From Smallanthus sonchifolius (Eukaryota; Streptophyta; Magnoliopsida; Asterales; Asteraceae): a DNA stretch of 64,000 nucleotides. A program made the translations under genes and the position numbers. The stretch is taken from the NCBI GenBank assembly GCA_023525975.1, contig CM042030.1, positions 20,392,350-20,456,349 on the forward strand, in the 5' to 3' direction. Under the pieces are notes generated by a model, which was not told the origin of the DNA, ran no database searches, and saw only the letters and a program-made list of their open reading frames with translations. Of this stretch, positions 1 to 10,743 are shown piece by piece (the stretch's first letter is position 1; every line of letters begins with the position of its first letter).

Positions 1-244
1 ATGTCTAAAATATAAATTTTTAGAAATATGTATGATTCTTGGTGTTTGGATGCGTTTCGTTAGGTTTTACGCTAACTAGTCGATTAAAATTGTAGTTTTC
101 GGCATGAAAAATTTGTATTTGTTTAATCTGATTTTGAGCAGTAAGCTCTTAAGTTATATAATGAGTTCATGTTATGAAATATGCGTTTATACTTGTCATT
201 GACGTTTCGGTTGCCACGTATGTGCTAGAAATTGCCATGTTTAG
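1..244 (+). repeat. Gypsy-4 5' LTR, left fragment
   Basis: This stretch matches 40324-40600 inside the intact 3' LTR of the same element, with about 34 bp missing near position 147. The 5' part of the LTR lies before the window. The match resumes at 21144 after the inserted Copia-1. It is noncoding LTR sequence. Confidence 0.9.
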
Positions 245-249
245 GTACT
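245..249. repeat. Target site duplication GTACT, left copy (Copia-1)
   Basis: GTACT lies directly before the TG of the left Copia-1 LTR and is repeated at 21139-21143 directly after the CA of the right LTR. The uninterrupted LTR copy near 40595 has a closely matching sequence at this point, which confirms an insertion here. Confidence 0.95.
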
Positions 250-510
250 TGTAAGGTCCGGATTCCTGAGGATTTTCAATCAACGGATTCAACGACGTGT
301 TGAACCTGGAGGAAATAGACTCGAAACGTGACTTGTAGGTACAAACAGTAATGACGAGACACCAATGATTGTCAAACGATTCGTATATTGATTAATCACT
401 GAAAAACAATACAAATGTCGCTTACCAACTCGTCTAAACTGTCTAACTCGTCCCACCCTCTGACTGTCTCAGTCGTACAACTTGTCTAACCTGAATACTG
501 TTGCAAGATA

Positions 511-522
511 AGCTATTTATAA
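511..522 (-). promoter_or_regulatory. TATA box in Copia-1 3' LTR
   Basis: The minus strand reads TTATAAATAGCT. The matching place in the 5' LTR (around 20823-20833) has decayed to TTTTAAATAG, so the copy that would drive the element is the weaker of the two. Confidence 0.6.
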
Positions 523-559
523 CCAAGACAAAAGTATTCGGTGGGCCTGTGCCTAGACC

Positions 560-650
560 GCATACTTCAAGTATGCTACCGGGAACCGCATACTTCAAGT
601 ATGCTGCCGGGAACCGCATACTTCAAGTATGTTGCTGGCTCTGAAGTATG
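560..650. repeat. Tandem palindromes in Copia-1 U3
   Basis: GCATACTTCAAGTATGC (8-bp arms, one-base centre) starts at 560, 588 and 616, the last with one change, followed by a half copy near 641. The period is 28 bp. The modules lie about 40-130 bp upstream of the TATA box on the minus strand, where enhancer repeats are known in other plant copia elements such as Tnt1. An enhancer role is inference. Confidence 0.85.
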
Positions 651-752
651 TTGCTGGACTCTTTGTTGGTTCTTCCAATCTTCGCCTTTCGAACTTCTGA
701 ACAACTCGGTGATTCTTTTATGCGTCAGCCTATTATATTTTTTGTCCATACA

Positions 753-2660
753 ATCTCCCCCTAGGCTGATGCATTCAAAGCAGTCTTCAAATTTCAAAAT
801 TGACTGAATGATTACCACTTCTTGCAATAACTTCTTTTCTAGAGCCATTCCCAAAACCTTCACGGACGACTTTGCAGTTTTTGAGATTGTTGTTTTGTTC
901 ACTTGCTCTCGTTCTTTTCTTTAGAGTTTGATCCGCCCAAAGATCATAATCAACATCATTAAAATTATCATTATGTTGAGAATAGTTGTTAGGAGGAAGA
1001 TTCCCAACAGCCTTTCTCTTTTTCAATATCGCTTTATGATGTTTGTTGATCGGTACTTTCTCTCTTTCACTTTCGGTTTTTGAAAAGTCAACATTTTCTT
1101 CTTCATTTTCTTCTTGGAAATATTGTGCTTTTCGGCAGTGATGACACTTGGTGCAACAATGTTGATCTGTTCTTCATCGTCCCTTGGATAAGGAATGTTA
1201 GCTTGTTGCTCCTGAATGTTCACTTAAATACAAGTATGTGCAAAAAGCAATTATGCTCAAACTTATAAAAACCTTGAAACTTTCCTCCATTTTATAAAAC
1301 CTCATTTTTCACAATTATTGAATCAAACAAGAACGATCATTTTAACAAACAAAAGACAAAGATAAAAATAAAATAACTTAAAGTAAGCTAAAAACACAAA
1401 ATCTTTTTGTTCTTTTCATAATGACAAACTAACACACAACAATTTTGAGAGAAACTTTGTTATGGGATCATATCATTCTAGAGCAGATCAAAGCATACTT
1501 ATTAGTCTTTCATTTTCTTAGATAGGTCTCAGTGATTGCCAATATACAATATCCGTTTAAACTCAAGCCTTTATACCTTAATTGACAAACAAGTAGTGAA
1601 TAATGTTATCATGTTTTCATGTAATAATTATTCATGCCTTAGTGGGTCCCACACTCACATCTCAGAAACCTGTAATAATCATAATGTGAAATAGATTAGT
1701 TTTTGATGAACTAAATTGACCCCACAATATATCGGATAAACTTTCCCTTCCTCGTGATCTTTTGAGCACCTAAGTAATAACTATAAGAGCATAACTAGCA
1801 CGGGTCAATGAATTGTTCAAGAGATCTCGGATAAATGTAATAAAAATATAGCACAACGGACTTACATGCCTTTATAAGAGATTACTTCCCAGTCACACAT
1901 TCCCAAACAGAAAAATATTTACAAGTATACTTATATGTACGTCTTTAGACATATATTTTTGAAATTTTCCTATAGCACGACATTAACATTGCGTGTCTTT
2001 TTGCTCAGAATTCTGCTTTGCATAGTAGCTTTGCACTATCATTGAGTATCTTTTCACCTATTGCATGTCAATGCATGTCTTTTATCTATATATATATATA
2101 AATATATGTATCGACTTGTATCAAGTCAGCTCGCAACCCCTTTGTGAAGGGTCTCAGTTTGTGCAATCCAAATATATTATGTTCATCTACAGTTCACCAA
2201 CCTTTATGTTTAAGTGCTCGATTATTAAAAGGAAATAAATATTCTACCAATCTATGAGATGTTCCCCACTATGACAATGACCTTTATGTTTAAGTAAAAC
2301 ACTATCATGCTGCCTTTCCAGTTTTAGCAGAGCCTATCAACATATCACCATAAGATCCTGATATTTTCAACTATAGGCCTTACATATGATGATCCCACCT
2401 CTAGAATGATGTACTATCATTTCCCAATAGACAGAGTTCTCATTTTTTCTCAGAATAAAACGTAAAATAAAATCTTTTTGTAATTTTCAAGACCAAAAAA
2501 AAAGAAAGACTCAAAGAAAAAAAAAATTGGTGTTTTTAGGAACTTTCTCCCCTAAACTTTTGCATTTATGAAATAAATCAAAATTTAAATAAACAAACAA
2601 AACAAAAATATTTTCGGTGACCAAACCCGCGACCTTCTAATCAAAGGAGATCCTTTTCAG
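753..2660 (-). other. Copia-1 3' region between RNase H and 3' LTR
   Basis: About 1.9 kb, mostly AT-rich and noncoding. The end next to the LTR holds the polypurine tract (753-768) and a short basic reading-frame remnant (787-1223, listed separately). A TA-rich run sits at 2085-2110. In Copia-6 the matching interval holds a long ORF3, so most of an ORF3 may have been lost here. I see no other gene. Confidence 0.6.
787..1223 (-). pseudogene. Small basic ORF remnant in Copia-1 3' region
   Basis: Two overlapping minus-strand frames (1223-1023, 66 codons, and 1026-787, 79 codons) look like one reading frame broken by a frameshift. The product would be basic, with lysine-rich runs resembling nuclear localisation signals (KKKMKKK, KKRKAV), and otherwise low complexity. 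The position between RNase H and the 3' LTR fits the C-terminal end of an ORF3, but I see no direct similarity to the ORF3 pieces at 46302 or 62799. It may also be chance open sequence. Function unknown. Confidence 0.3.
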
Positions 2661-4286
2661 TCATTCAACTAGAAAGTTGAATCTTGCCACATCAAAGGCT
2701 TTTGTAAATATATCAGCAACATTATCATCAGTAGAAACCTGTTCAAGATGCATAAGCTTTCTTTCAAAACAATCACGAATGTGATGCACCCTTATGCCTA
2801 TGTGCTTAGTTTTAGAATGTTGGACCGGGTTCTTAACAATTTGTAAAGCAGCTTCATTATCACAGAAAATAGGGGAGTCAAAGAAATTCAAACTGTAATC
2901 CAGCAATTGGTGTTGCATCCAGATAACCTGAGAACATCATGCAGGTGCGGCGACATATTCAGATTCAGTAGTAGAAGTCGAAACGGTGGTCTGTTTCTTG
3001 CACTGCCATGATACGAGTCTCTCCCCCAGAAACTATCATCCACCGGTTGTGGATTTTCTGTCAAGATTGCAACCTCCATGATCACTGTCAGTAAAAGCAA
3101 ACAAGTTAAATTCCGAATCCTTTGGATACCAAAGGCCGAGCCCAGACTTGCCCTTCAAATATTTAAAAATTCTTTTGACAACATTAAGGTGAGAAAGTAT
3201 AGGATTAGCCTGATATCGTGCACACTGACAAACCGCAAACATGATGTCTGGACGGCTGGCAGTCAGGTACATCAACGAGCCAATAATGGACCTGTAAAGA
3301 TGTTGGTCAATTTCCGGTTCACCTAGATCTGGAGTAAGAACGGGTCGAGTGGCCATTGGAGTGGATGCCGGTTTAGAGTCAGCAAAGTTGAACTTGAGTA
3401 AGATGTCATTGACCTATTTAGCCTGATGAATTAGGATTCCATCATCACTTTGCTTCACTTGCAACCCTAGAAAGAAGGCAATTTCTCCCATTGAACTCAT
3501 TTCAAACTTTTTCTTCAGCACTTCTTCAAACTCTTTGCACAGTGCATTTTTCGTTGAACCAAAAATGATGTCATCAACGTAAATTTGGACAAGAATAAGA
3601 TCATCTCCCATGTTTTTAAGGAACACTTTCAGATCTATGGCTCCCCGAGAGTAGCCATTTGCAAGTAGATGCTCTGTCAGAGTGGCATACCATGCACGCG
3701 GTGCTTGATGTAAACCATATAGAGCTTTGTCCAGTTTGTAGACATGATGTGGGTGATTGGTGTCCTAAAACCCCGGTGGCTGACACACATAGATCTCTTC
3801 TTGAACCTTACCATATAGAAATGTTGTCTTCACATCCATTTGAAATACCTTGAAATTCGTGTAAGAGGCATAGGCCAAAAAGATACGAATTGCCTCAAGA
3901 CGTACAACCGGTGCAAATACTTCTTCATAATCTATTCCCTCTTGTTGATAAAATCCTTGCACAACCAATCTGTCTTTGTTTCTGACAATGACTCCATCGT
4001 CATCCTTTTTATTTCTATAAACCCAACGAGTTCCGATGAGCAACTTGCCTTGTGGTAGTGGCATAAGCTCCCAAACCTTCAGCTTTTCAAATTGCATTAG
4101 CTCCTCCCGCATTGCTTCCACCCAGCTTGATTCACTTAAAGCCATCTTGATGTTCTTAGGCTCTATTTGAGTAATAAATGCAGAATACAAGCATACATTT
4201 ATTGTTCTAGATTGGCTCCTTGTTTTCACCGCGTCAGAGAGAGGACCGATGACATCCTCTACGGGATGATCTTTATGAATCCGCAA
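2661..4286 (-). pseudogene. Copia-1 reverse transcriptase and RNase H, broken
   Basis: Read on the minus strand from 4286. The RT N-terminal part (4286-3765) has WVEAMREEL and the RT start motif GTRWVYRNK. The palm motif IYVDDIIFGS is at 3626-3414. The thumb and connection follow with TASRPDIMFAV and LDRKSTTGG (3356-3036), then RNase H with DNEAALQIVKNP and HSKTKHI (2918-2661). This is the standard Ty1/copia RT-RNase H order, making cDNA from the element RNA in particles. The frame is broken at several places between these blocks, including around RNase H (2919-3035), so no active enzyme is expected. Similarity to the Copia-6 RT (59541-60734) shows the two are the same lineage. Confidence 0.9.
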
Positions 4287-4904
4287 TGTTGGTACTTCTT
4301 CTTCTTGTATCGTTTCAGGTAAGTTAGTGATATGTTGATCTGCTTCTTCAGTTATGGGAACCGGCTCCTCAATAACATGTGGGTCAGGAATCGTATCCTG
4401 AGAAGCGTGACCACTGCCGTTGCAACAGTCTCTTGTGAGGCATTACAACTGCCAGATGTAGTAGTCTCATTGTTGATGGGATCAGTGGTTTGATGATCAC
4501 TTTCTTGAGAAGAAGATTCTGGAAGATAAAGATGATTCTTGATCAGTGTTTTCATCAATTCTGTAGTCGACTATGCTGTACTTGTAGAAACCATCATCTA
4601 ACATATAAAAAACGTAAGAAAAAACATTAAACAACTTAAATACAGAATCATAATCAAATAACCAATTTGGACAAGAATCCACATCAGTTTTGTTAAGCTT
4701 CTGCCAGTCAATGTAGTAGGACTCCACTATCTGCTTGGTTCTCTTGTTGTAAACCCTCTATGCTGTCTTGCAGGATGAGTATCCAACGAAATAACATTCG
4801 TCAGCCTTTGCATCGAATTTGAACCCAATGGTGTCATTATGCAGCAGAGTGCATAGGCATCCACATGCTCTGAAAATGACCGACCTTTGGCTTATAGTTA
4901 AACA
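4287..4904 (-). pseudogene. Copia-1 integrase C-terminus and linker to RT
   Basis: On the minus strand, after the Gypsy-2 insertion, the frame resumes with the integrase C-terminal segment (CGCLCTLL, ADECYFVGYSS near 4860-4758), then the variable Ser/Thr-rich linker leading to RT. Copia-6 has the same segment at 52030-52600 (DECYFMGYSS), which fixes the identity. Stops and frameshifts occur throughout. Confidence 0.8.
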
Positions 4905-5947
4905 TGTCACACCCCGACCGATGGCGGAATCATCGAGGCGGACAATGTGATGATTGTTCAAAAGCACATGATACTAAAGGTTGCATAATTCATTACTTTA
5001 ATTTAAAGACAACAAGTTCCAAATACAATACATTTCAAATAACCTAGTCTAGTTCAAAACATTAATTTATTTAACTAGGTCCATAGTTCCTAAATGGAGA
5101 GATCTTCGGCAAGCAGTCACATATCCAAACCTGAAACATTATTTAAATCAAGTGTCAACTAAAAAGTTGGTGAGTACATAGGTTTAGTATTTCCTGTAAA
5201 TAGTGGTTGTAAATCGTTTTGCAACTCATTGTTTATATTGTTAAACATAGCATAGGATGTAACATTTATTTAATCACAATTCAAACCGAGTTTGACGCGC
5301 TTGAACAGAGCACAACAGCTAAGTCCGGTATGCTTGAATATAGTTACCCACTATATCCGGTATGATTGAATATAACACGCGGTTATATCCGAGTATGCAG
5401 TAATAAACACCCTAACCGGGTGGGCTGGTCAGGCACAATAGATCTATCAATATTACAGTTGGTTGTCTTGTGTTTAAATGTATGTACATCCAAAGAATAA
5501 GCATATAGTCTCATGTATAACACGTATAAACAGTGTGAGTAGCATGTATAATGTTTCACCCCAAAACGTATAAAAATGTAAAATAGGGGCTATGTAACTC
5601 ACCTTGCAAGCGGGTATTTGTCCACGCGTGTAGGTGATAAGTATGCGGAAGCCTAAGCACGTTGATACCCTATGTAGACAAATGGGTATTATTGTATGCG
5701 TATAGGTGTGTATTTGTATTTAATGTATATAGGCTCTAATATAATTTTCTTTAATATTTATTTGTATAAAGTATAGAAATAGAATGATAATGGGTTTTTT
5801 TTTTTTTTTTTTTTTTTATAAAACTTTAACTTATAAGGATATATATATATGTATTGTTTTAAACAAGTATTATATTCAATGTATTTATATAATAATAACA
5901 AAATAAAAGAAAAGTCTTTATTTATTTAAACAAGTTCATAAAAAAAT

Positions 5948-6160
5948 ATAATGCTAGGTTCATATAAAAATAATGAGACATTTTATATATTTAATGTATT
6001 TTAATAAGTTTATAAAAAAATGTTACAAGATTTATAAAAATAAAGGACATTTTATATATTAAATGTATTTTAATAATTTTATAAAAAATGTTACAAGATT
6101 TATAAAAATAAAGGACATTTTATATATTAAATGTATTTTAATAATTTTTTTTATAAAAAT
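5948..6160. repeat. AT-rich tandem repeat in Gypsy-2 LTR
   Basis: About three imperfect copies of a roughly 70-bp unit carrying GACATTTTATATATTAAATG and a run of TTATAAAAA. The same array is at about 11790-12005 in the other LTR. Confidence 0.75.
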
Positions 6161-6319
6161 ATTATATATAAAAGGATGGGATGGTTTATAAAAAAAATAT
6201 ATAGTTTAATCGATTCGAACACGTAAACCAACTCGTTTTTGTATTTATTGTATCAAAATGGTATTAAAATAAGTTAATATAATTAAATAAAATAAAAAAA
6301 ATGAAAACAGAATAAAAAT

Positions 6320-6420
6320 GGGGTTGGGCCGGAGGCCAGCAGGCTCGAACCCGCGACCTCTAACTCGCACACACACACGCATAACCAGCCGGGCTACTGC
6401 CCATCGCTGGTTATGTGTGT
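6320..6420 (-). other. tRNA-like (SINE-like) segment inside Gypsy-2 LTR
   Basis: On the minus strand this reads like the head of a tRNA-derived SINE: an A-box-like TAGCCCGGCTGGTTA, then a B-box-like GGTTCGAGCC about 35 bp later, with a CA/GT run between. It occurs in both LTRs (second copy about 12165-12257) and is not in the Gypsy-3 LTR. No clear SINE tail or duplication is visible, so a chance resemblance is possible. Confidence 0.35.
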
Positions 6421-6790
6421 ACCGGTTAATTTAAGTATTCAAGGCAAAATCAAGTCGCTGGACCTCAGTGACCGGCGACCGTGTCCGAGGACATTGGGTT
6501 TGCCCGGTAATCATCGAGCGATTGTCTAGATTTCGACTGGAATAGGTTACCTGATGATAACAGAAGGTATAGGAATCGAATCGAGGCTCGAACCCAGTCG
6601 CGAAGGGCTTGGTCGGCAGAGACTTTTGTATCGAAAATGTCCAAAACGGGAATCAGACTTCAGGGTGAAATCAGGCCTTGATATCCTGGTCCAAGCTTCA
6701 CTCAGAGTCGACGAATGCAATGGTGCCTTCAATTTGGGGTGAGAGTGGGTGGAGGAGGGTGGGCGAGCTCGTGCAGGTCTGTATATGGCC

Positions 6791-6800
6791 ATTTATAGCC
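6791..6800 (-). promoter_or_regulatory. TATA box in Gypsy-2 3' LTR
   Basis: The minus strand reads GGCTATAAAT followed by GGCC. The same box is at 12633-12642 in the 5' LTR. Gypsy-3 has CTATAAATAG at the matching LTR position. Confidence 0.7.
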
Positions 6801-7861
6801 GAGCCCAATCCCGATAGACAAGCAATTGAGCATGCCTGAACATTCGTCTGGACGAGACGAAGCTAACCAGACCATCGACAGGCGTGGAGGTGGCCTGTCG
6901 GGCCTGAATTCGGGCGTGGGTTCTCGGCCACCAACAGGATCAGACGATCCATGTGTTGGGGAGACCAATTGGTCGAGGGGTCTAGTTCGCGTGGGGGAGA
7001 CGAAGTCGGGGATGCTTTTGTCGGGCGTTGAGGTGCAGGGGACAGGCTTGTCGAGCGGGTCGCCGGAAATTAACTTGGACCGCCGGACAAAGGAAAGGGG
7101 TGACCGGAAATGCGATTTGGGGATTGACAGTTTTGGTCCCTGGAGTTTGGTTTAATTCGAAACAACCCTTAAAATAATTACGGATGGATCCTTGTGGTTT
7201 CATTTGTCCAGAAATAGTCCCTCAAACGATTTTAGTTTTAAAACCTTCTAGTTTAGTTAATTACAAAACGAACCCTAAACTTTTTATTAAATAAATTAAT
7301 TTAATTTCTTTTAAATCAATTTACTTTAACATTATATTTTAAATGTTTTTATAAACTTACTTATTATTATTATTAAAAATAATTTTTATAAGGTTATTCA
7401 TCTTATTCAAATGGGTTATTTTATTAAATATGTAACTTCTTTTTTTTTTTTTTTTACTTAGATTTTTATATAAAATTTTATATTAGTTTTAAAATTTATA
7501 AATTTCTAATTAGTTTAAATCCATAAAATAAGATACCTATTTGTATAAAACCAAATAAAACTTAAGCATATAGAATTTTATAAAACTTATGTTTTTATTT
7601 AAAATCAATCATTTTGAATGGTTAATAAAATTGAAAACCATTGATTTATTTATATAAATTATCTAATTTGATAACATGATTTATATAGTTTATAACCTTC
7701 AAATATATATATATTTTTTTTTTAAATTAAAAATATCTAAATTGAAATTTGCCAATACACCGATTTGTATAAATTTGATTAAATATACGTGTATATGTTT
7801 TGAAATAAAATGTTAATATTTACACGATAAATTTCGCAACGAAAATCTTTGAAATGTCACA

Positions 7862-8468
7862 GTCTCCCCAAGTTGAAGGAATTTCGTCCCGAAATTCGAT
7901 TAGCGAAGGTTATGGGAACGGGAAAAGGGGTGCCAATAGACTTAGAATGGAATTACTTCACAAGAGAAAGATTCAGCGGGGAAATATCGTATGATAACGG
8001 ATGACGATGCTAATTCGAGTCGAGTTGTCAATTAGTTGATCTAATAGTATAATGAGATTTATGCATACAATTGTTCGTACAATGCATGAATGTAAACTAC
8101 TAGAACCCAGATTTAACAATATTGGTGCCAATCACTTTGTGACATGACATTTTCCTTTAAAACTCCACCCCACGGGTGTTCATATTTTCAAATTTTGCAA
8201 AAACATTTTCTAAAACCGGTCCTCCTCTTAGTACTTATGCACGGTTTATACTCGTTATATCAAGTGGGTTTATGTATAGGGTGTACCAGCGGCTAACCCA
8301 CCACCCCTTTGATATACCGGGGATTCCCCGCGCATAATTACTAGGATTTGGAACTTCAACAATTTAGGTAAACTTTAACAGAGCTAGCAAGTTGTATGAC
8401 CGAGTTTAAACCTAATAGGTTTGTCTCACAAAAGTATAGGAATGAGATGAATGGTGATAGCATAGCTG
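7862..8468 (-). other. Noncoding filler replacing pol in Gypsy-2
   Basis: Between the protease stub and the polypurine tract there is about 600 bp with no pol similarity. Only the last stretch next to the LTR (TTTCGGGACGAAATTCC then GGGGAGAC, minus strand) matches the end of Gypsy-3. The origin of the rest is not recognisable. Confidence 0.7.
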
Positions 8469-8696
8469 TTATATGCAATTACGGGTTATAAAACTCATAG
8501 CAATGGATTTCCCATCCGCTATTTCCATGATATACGAGTTATCAAGATTGATTGATGGTTTAGCAAACAGTTGGTTAAAAGCAAGAGACACAATTTTTCT
8601 ATTGGCATGAATATTGAATAAATCGGATGTATAAAGATAGTGTACAAAGGAACGTACCGTTAACAGTGTCGTCATTGGCCGGAGTCTCGTTAGCAT
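8469..8696 (-). pseudogene. Gypsy-2 protease stub with lost active site
   Basis: The frame after the zinc knuckle continues into an aspartic protease stub: NSYIMEIADGKSI matches the Gypsy-3 protease segment NSYSMEIANGKSI. The place of the active site, FDTGAD in Gypsy-3, reads FNIHAN here, so the catalytic Asp-Thr-Gly is gone. Homology ends near 8469. Confidence 0.75.
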
Positions 8697-9825
8697 TTAT
8701 ATTAAAGGCTCGTCCACAAGGACCACCTTGATTTTGAAGTCTTGGACATTGGTTCCGAAAGTGGTTTGGGTCTCCACATTCGTAACAGGCCCGTCCATAG
8801 GTGACAGTGAGAGGCATTGAATGATTGCCTTGAGTAGCTTGATTAACGATAGTGCGAGCACGGCAAGTAGTAACAACGTGCCCATAGCGTCCACACTTTG
8901 AGCATAGACGGCATGCAGCATGCGGGGCATGGTGATACTTGCAAGTAGGGCATTGGGGAAATGAACCTACATAGTTTCTCGGAATTTGACCCGTAGAAGT
9001 AACTTAGGTCATAGGTATGGCAGGAATGATGGCCGCAAAGTTTTGGGCATTGCGCTTCCTATCATGATGGGAAGATTTGAGCTCTTCGTTTTTGTCGGAC
9101 ACAGAAGTAGCAGCTTTGTCGACCACCTTCTTGGTACTCTTCCTAGATAAGGTACCCGCTTTGACGTGATTGCCAGTCAATACAGCAGATAAACGGATAG
9201 CGTCCCCGAGAGTGGAGGGATCACTTCCCGATACGGTGTCTTGGATTGGCATAGGCAGTCCACCTATGTATTTCTCAATTCTCCGTGCTAAGGGAGTAAC
9301 CATGTGGGGCACGAGCAGACTTAGTTCTTGAAAACGAGTGGTGTAAGCCAAATTTTCTCCGCTATCTTGGGTGAGATCCCAAAACTCAGCTTCGAGCTTC
9401 CTCATTTCGTTGCGAGGACAGAACTCGTCAGTCATAAGTCGTCTCATTTCGTCCCAAGACAAGGACATAGCAGATTCGTTGCCTCGAGTACGCTTCCCAC
9501 CGTTCCACCAGGTGAGTGCTCGTTTTTGGAAGACGCTGGCAGCATAACGGACTTTGAGGACGTCGGGACAACCGCTGTTTAGGAAAGTACTCTCCATACT
9601 TTCAAACCATTGAAGAAGGCTAGTAGCACCTTCCGTCCCGAAGAATTTGGTGGGGTTGCAAGAATTGAAATGCTTGAATGTGCAGTATGGTGGGTTTGCA
9701 CCCTTCCCTTGCGTATTAGACCCATTACCATTGTTGTTAGCTTGGATCATTTGGCCTACTAGTTGAGTAAGTAGTGCAGCAAGGTCAACGTTGGAGTTGC
9801 TAGAGTTAGCATGTCGAGGAGGCAT
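8599..9825 (-). pseudogene. Gypsy-2 gag (capsid and nucleocapsid)
   Basis: The start codon is at 9825 (MPPRHANSS...), the same start as gag of Gypsy-3. The capsid-like retrotrans_gag domain shows LLQWFESMESTF, ALTWWNG, and the conserved LVPHMVTPLARRIEKYIGGLP. A stop at 9004-9006 interrupts the frame. Beyond it, in the same overall reading, are two CCHC knuckles, CSKCGRYGHVVTTC and CYECGDPNHFRNQC. Gag forms the particle and binds element RNA. This is the only coding capacity left, and apart from one stop it is well kept, as expected for a recently mobile gag-only element. Confidence 0.85.
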
Positions 9826-10727
9826 TCTAACACCATAAGAAAAGACAATGATATTTTAGATAAGATGGATATATATGAGTTATAGCGGGAAATAATGTAA
9901 GCAGAAAAACGGGATTCATCATGACGCGTGCCAGTGCATGTGTATTTATTCTAGGTTGATGGGGGAAACTAAGTCATCTATTCCGGATAGAACATGATGT
10001 TATAGGTCATTATTCGCGTAATAGGAATTGCCGGGACTTGCATGCACTACAAATTGTTATTACGTGTGCACCCGAAACAATGATTTGTTTGCATGTTCGT
10101 CTAGTTTTTCCTATTTTGCTATAATGTCCCCAGATTTTGAGTTCAAGTTCGGATTGTATCCTTGCGAATACATTGACTTATCAACGTTAAATAATTCCCT
10201 AAAACTTTCAAAGAGACATGCTTTAGCCTATAGGTAAACACTCACTTCAGGAATTCCCAGGAAAGCATACGGGTCCGTTTATTTGGATTTATACGAAATG
10301 CTTTCCTAGACAGAAAACCCAATGTACAGGTGTCACCCTTCCAGATTGCACGTGTCTTTTACTGATTTCGGGAAATTAAGTCGTTGACGAGATTTTCAAG
10401 ATTTTAATAGATTTGAGAGTCCATGAGTATAAAACGTGTAGGGATGTTGCGATTTATAAGGATTAGGAGAGAGTATGGACAAGGATATGTAGTGTATTTG
10501 TTTGCATAAGTGTGTTGATCAAATGTGTATGTATAGTATGTATCATGTATCAAAATCTTGTATGTATGTGTATAAGTCTCATGTACCAAACTCGGGAAAA
10601 TTCAGGCAATTCCTAACTACAAATAATTCACATAGCAATTAATCATTTAGCACATAACACATAAAAAGGGAGTCCTAGGGTTATAGTCTAGGTCATTGTG
10701 TCTAATAACCTAATTCCCTATAACCAT
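9826..10727 (-). other. Gypsy-2 untranslated leader
   Basis: About 0.9 kb between the primer-binding site and gag. It matches the leader of Gypsy-3 (30565-31467) over most of its length. No coding signal. Confidence 0.75.
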
Positions 10728-10740
10728 GGCTCTGATACCA
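10728..10740 (-). other. Primer-binding site of Gypsy-2
   Basis: The minus strand reads TGGTATCAGAGCC, three bases inside the 5' LTR. It matches the 3' end of plant initiator methionine tRNA, the usual primer for these elements. Confidence 0.9.
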
Positions 10741-10743
10741 ATC

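Larger units (their letters stand above)
250..752 (-). repeat. Copia-1 3' LTR
   Basis: 503 bp, TG...CA ended, homologous to the right LTR at 20561-21138 (578 bp). Most of the length difference comes from copy number of a palindromic module in U3. On the minus strand a TATA-like box lies at 511-522, downstream of the palindromes. The flanking tract at 753-768 reads purine-rich with GGGGGAGA on the minus strand and is the polypurine tract. Confidence 0.92.
4905..7861 (-). repeat. Gypsy-2 3' LTR
   Basis: 2957 bp, TGTCACA...TGTCACA ends. The minus-strand start resembles and the minus-strand end nearly equals those of the Gypsy-3 LTR. It holds a poly-T run (about 5796-5818), an AT-rich tandem repeat (about 5948-6160), a tRNA-like segment (6320-6420) and a TATA box at 6791-6800 (minus). 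The polypurine tract follows at 7862-7872 (minus GGGGAGAC). Confidence 0.95.

Noticed and set aside
2600..2660. A tRNA gene near the end of Copia-1 RNase H
   Set aside because: There is a tRNA-like GGTCGCGGGTTTGG on the minus strand, but no cloverleaf can be drawn; at most a weak B-box-like match.
6826..7155. 109-codon open frame, identical again at 12672-13001
   Set aside because: It lies antisense in the two LTR copies of Gypsy-2 over the promoter region; identity comes from LTR duplication and not from selection on a protein.
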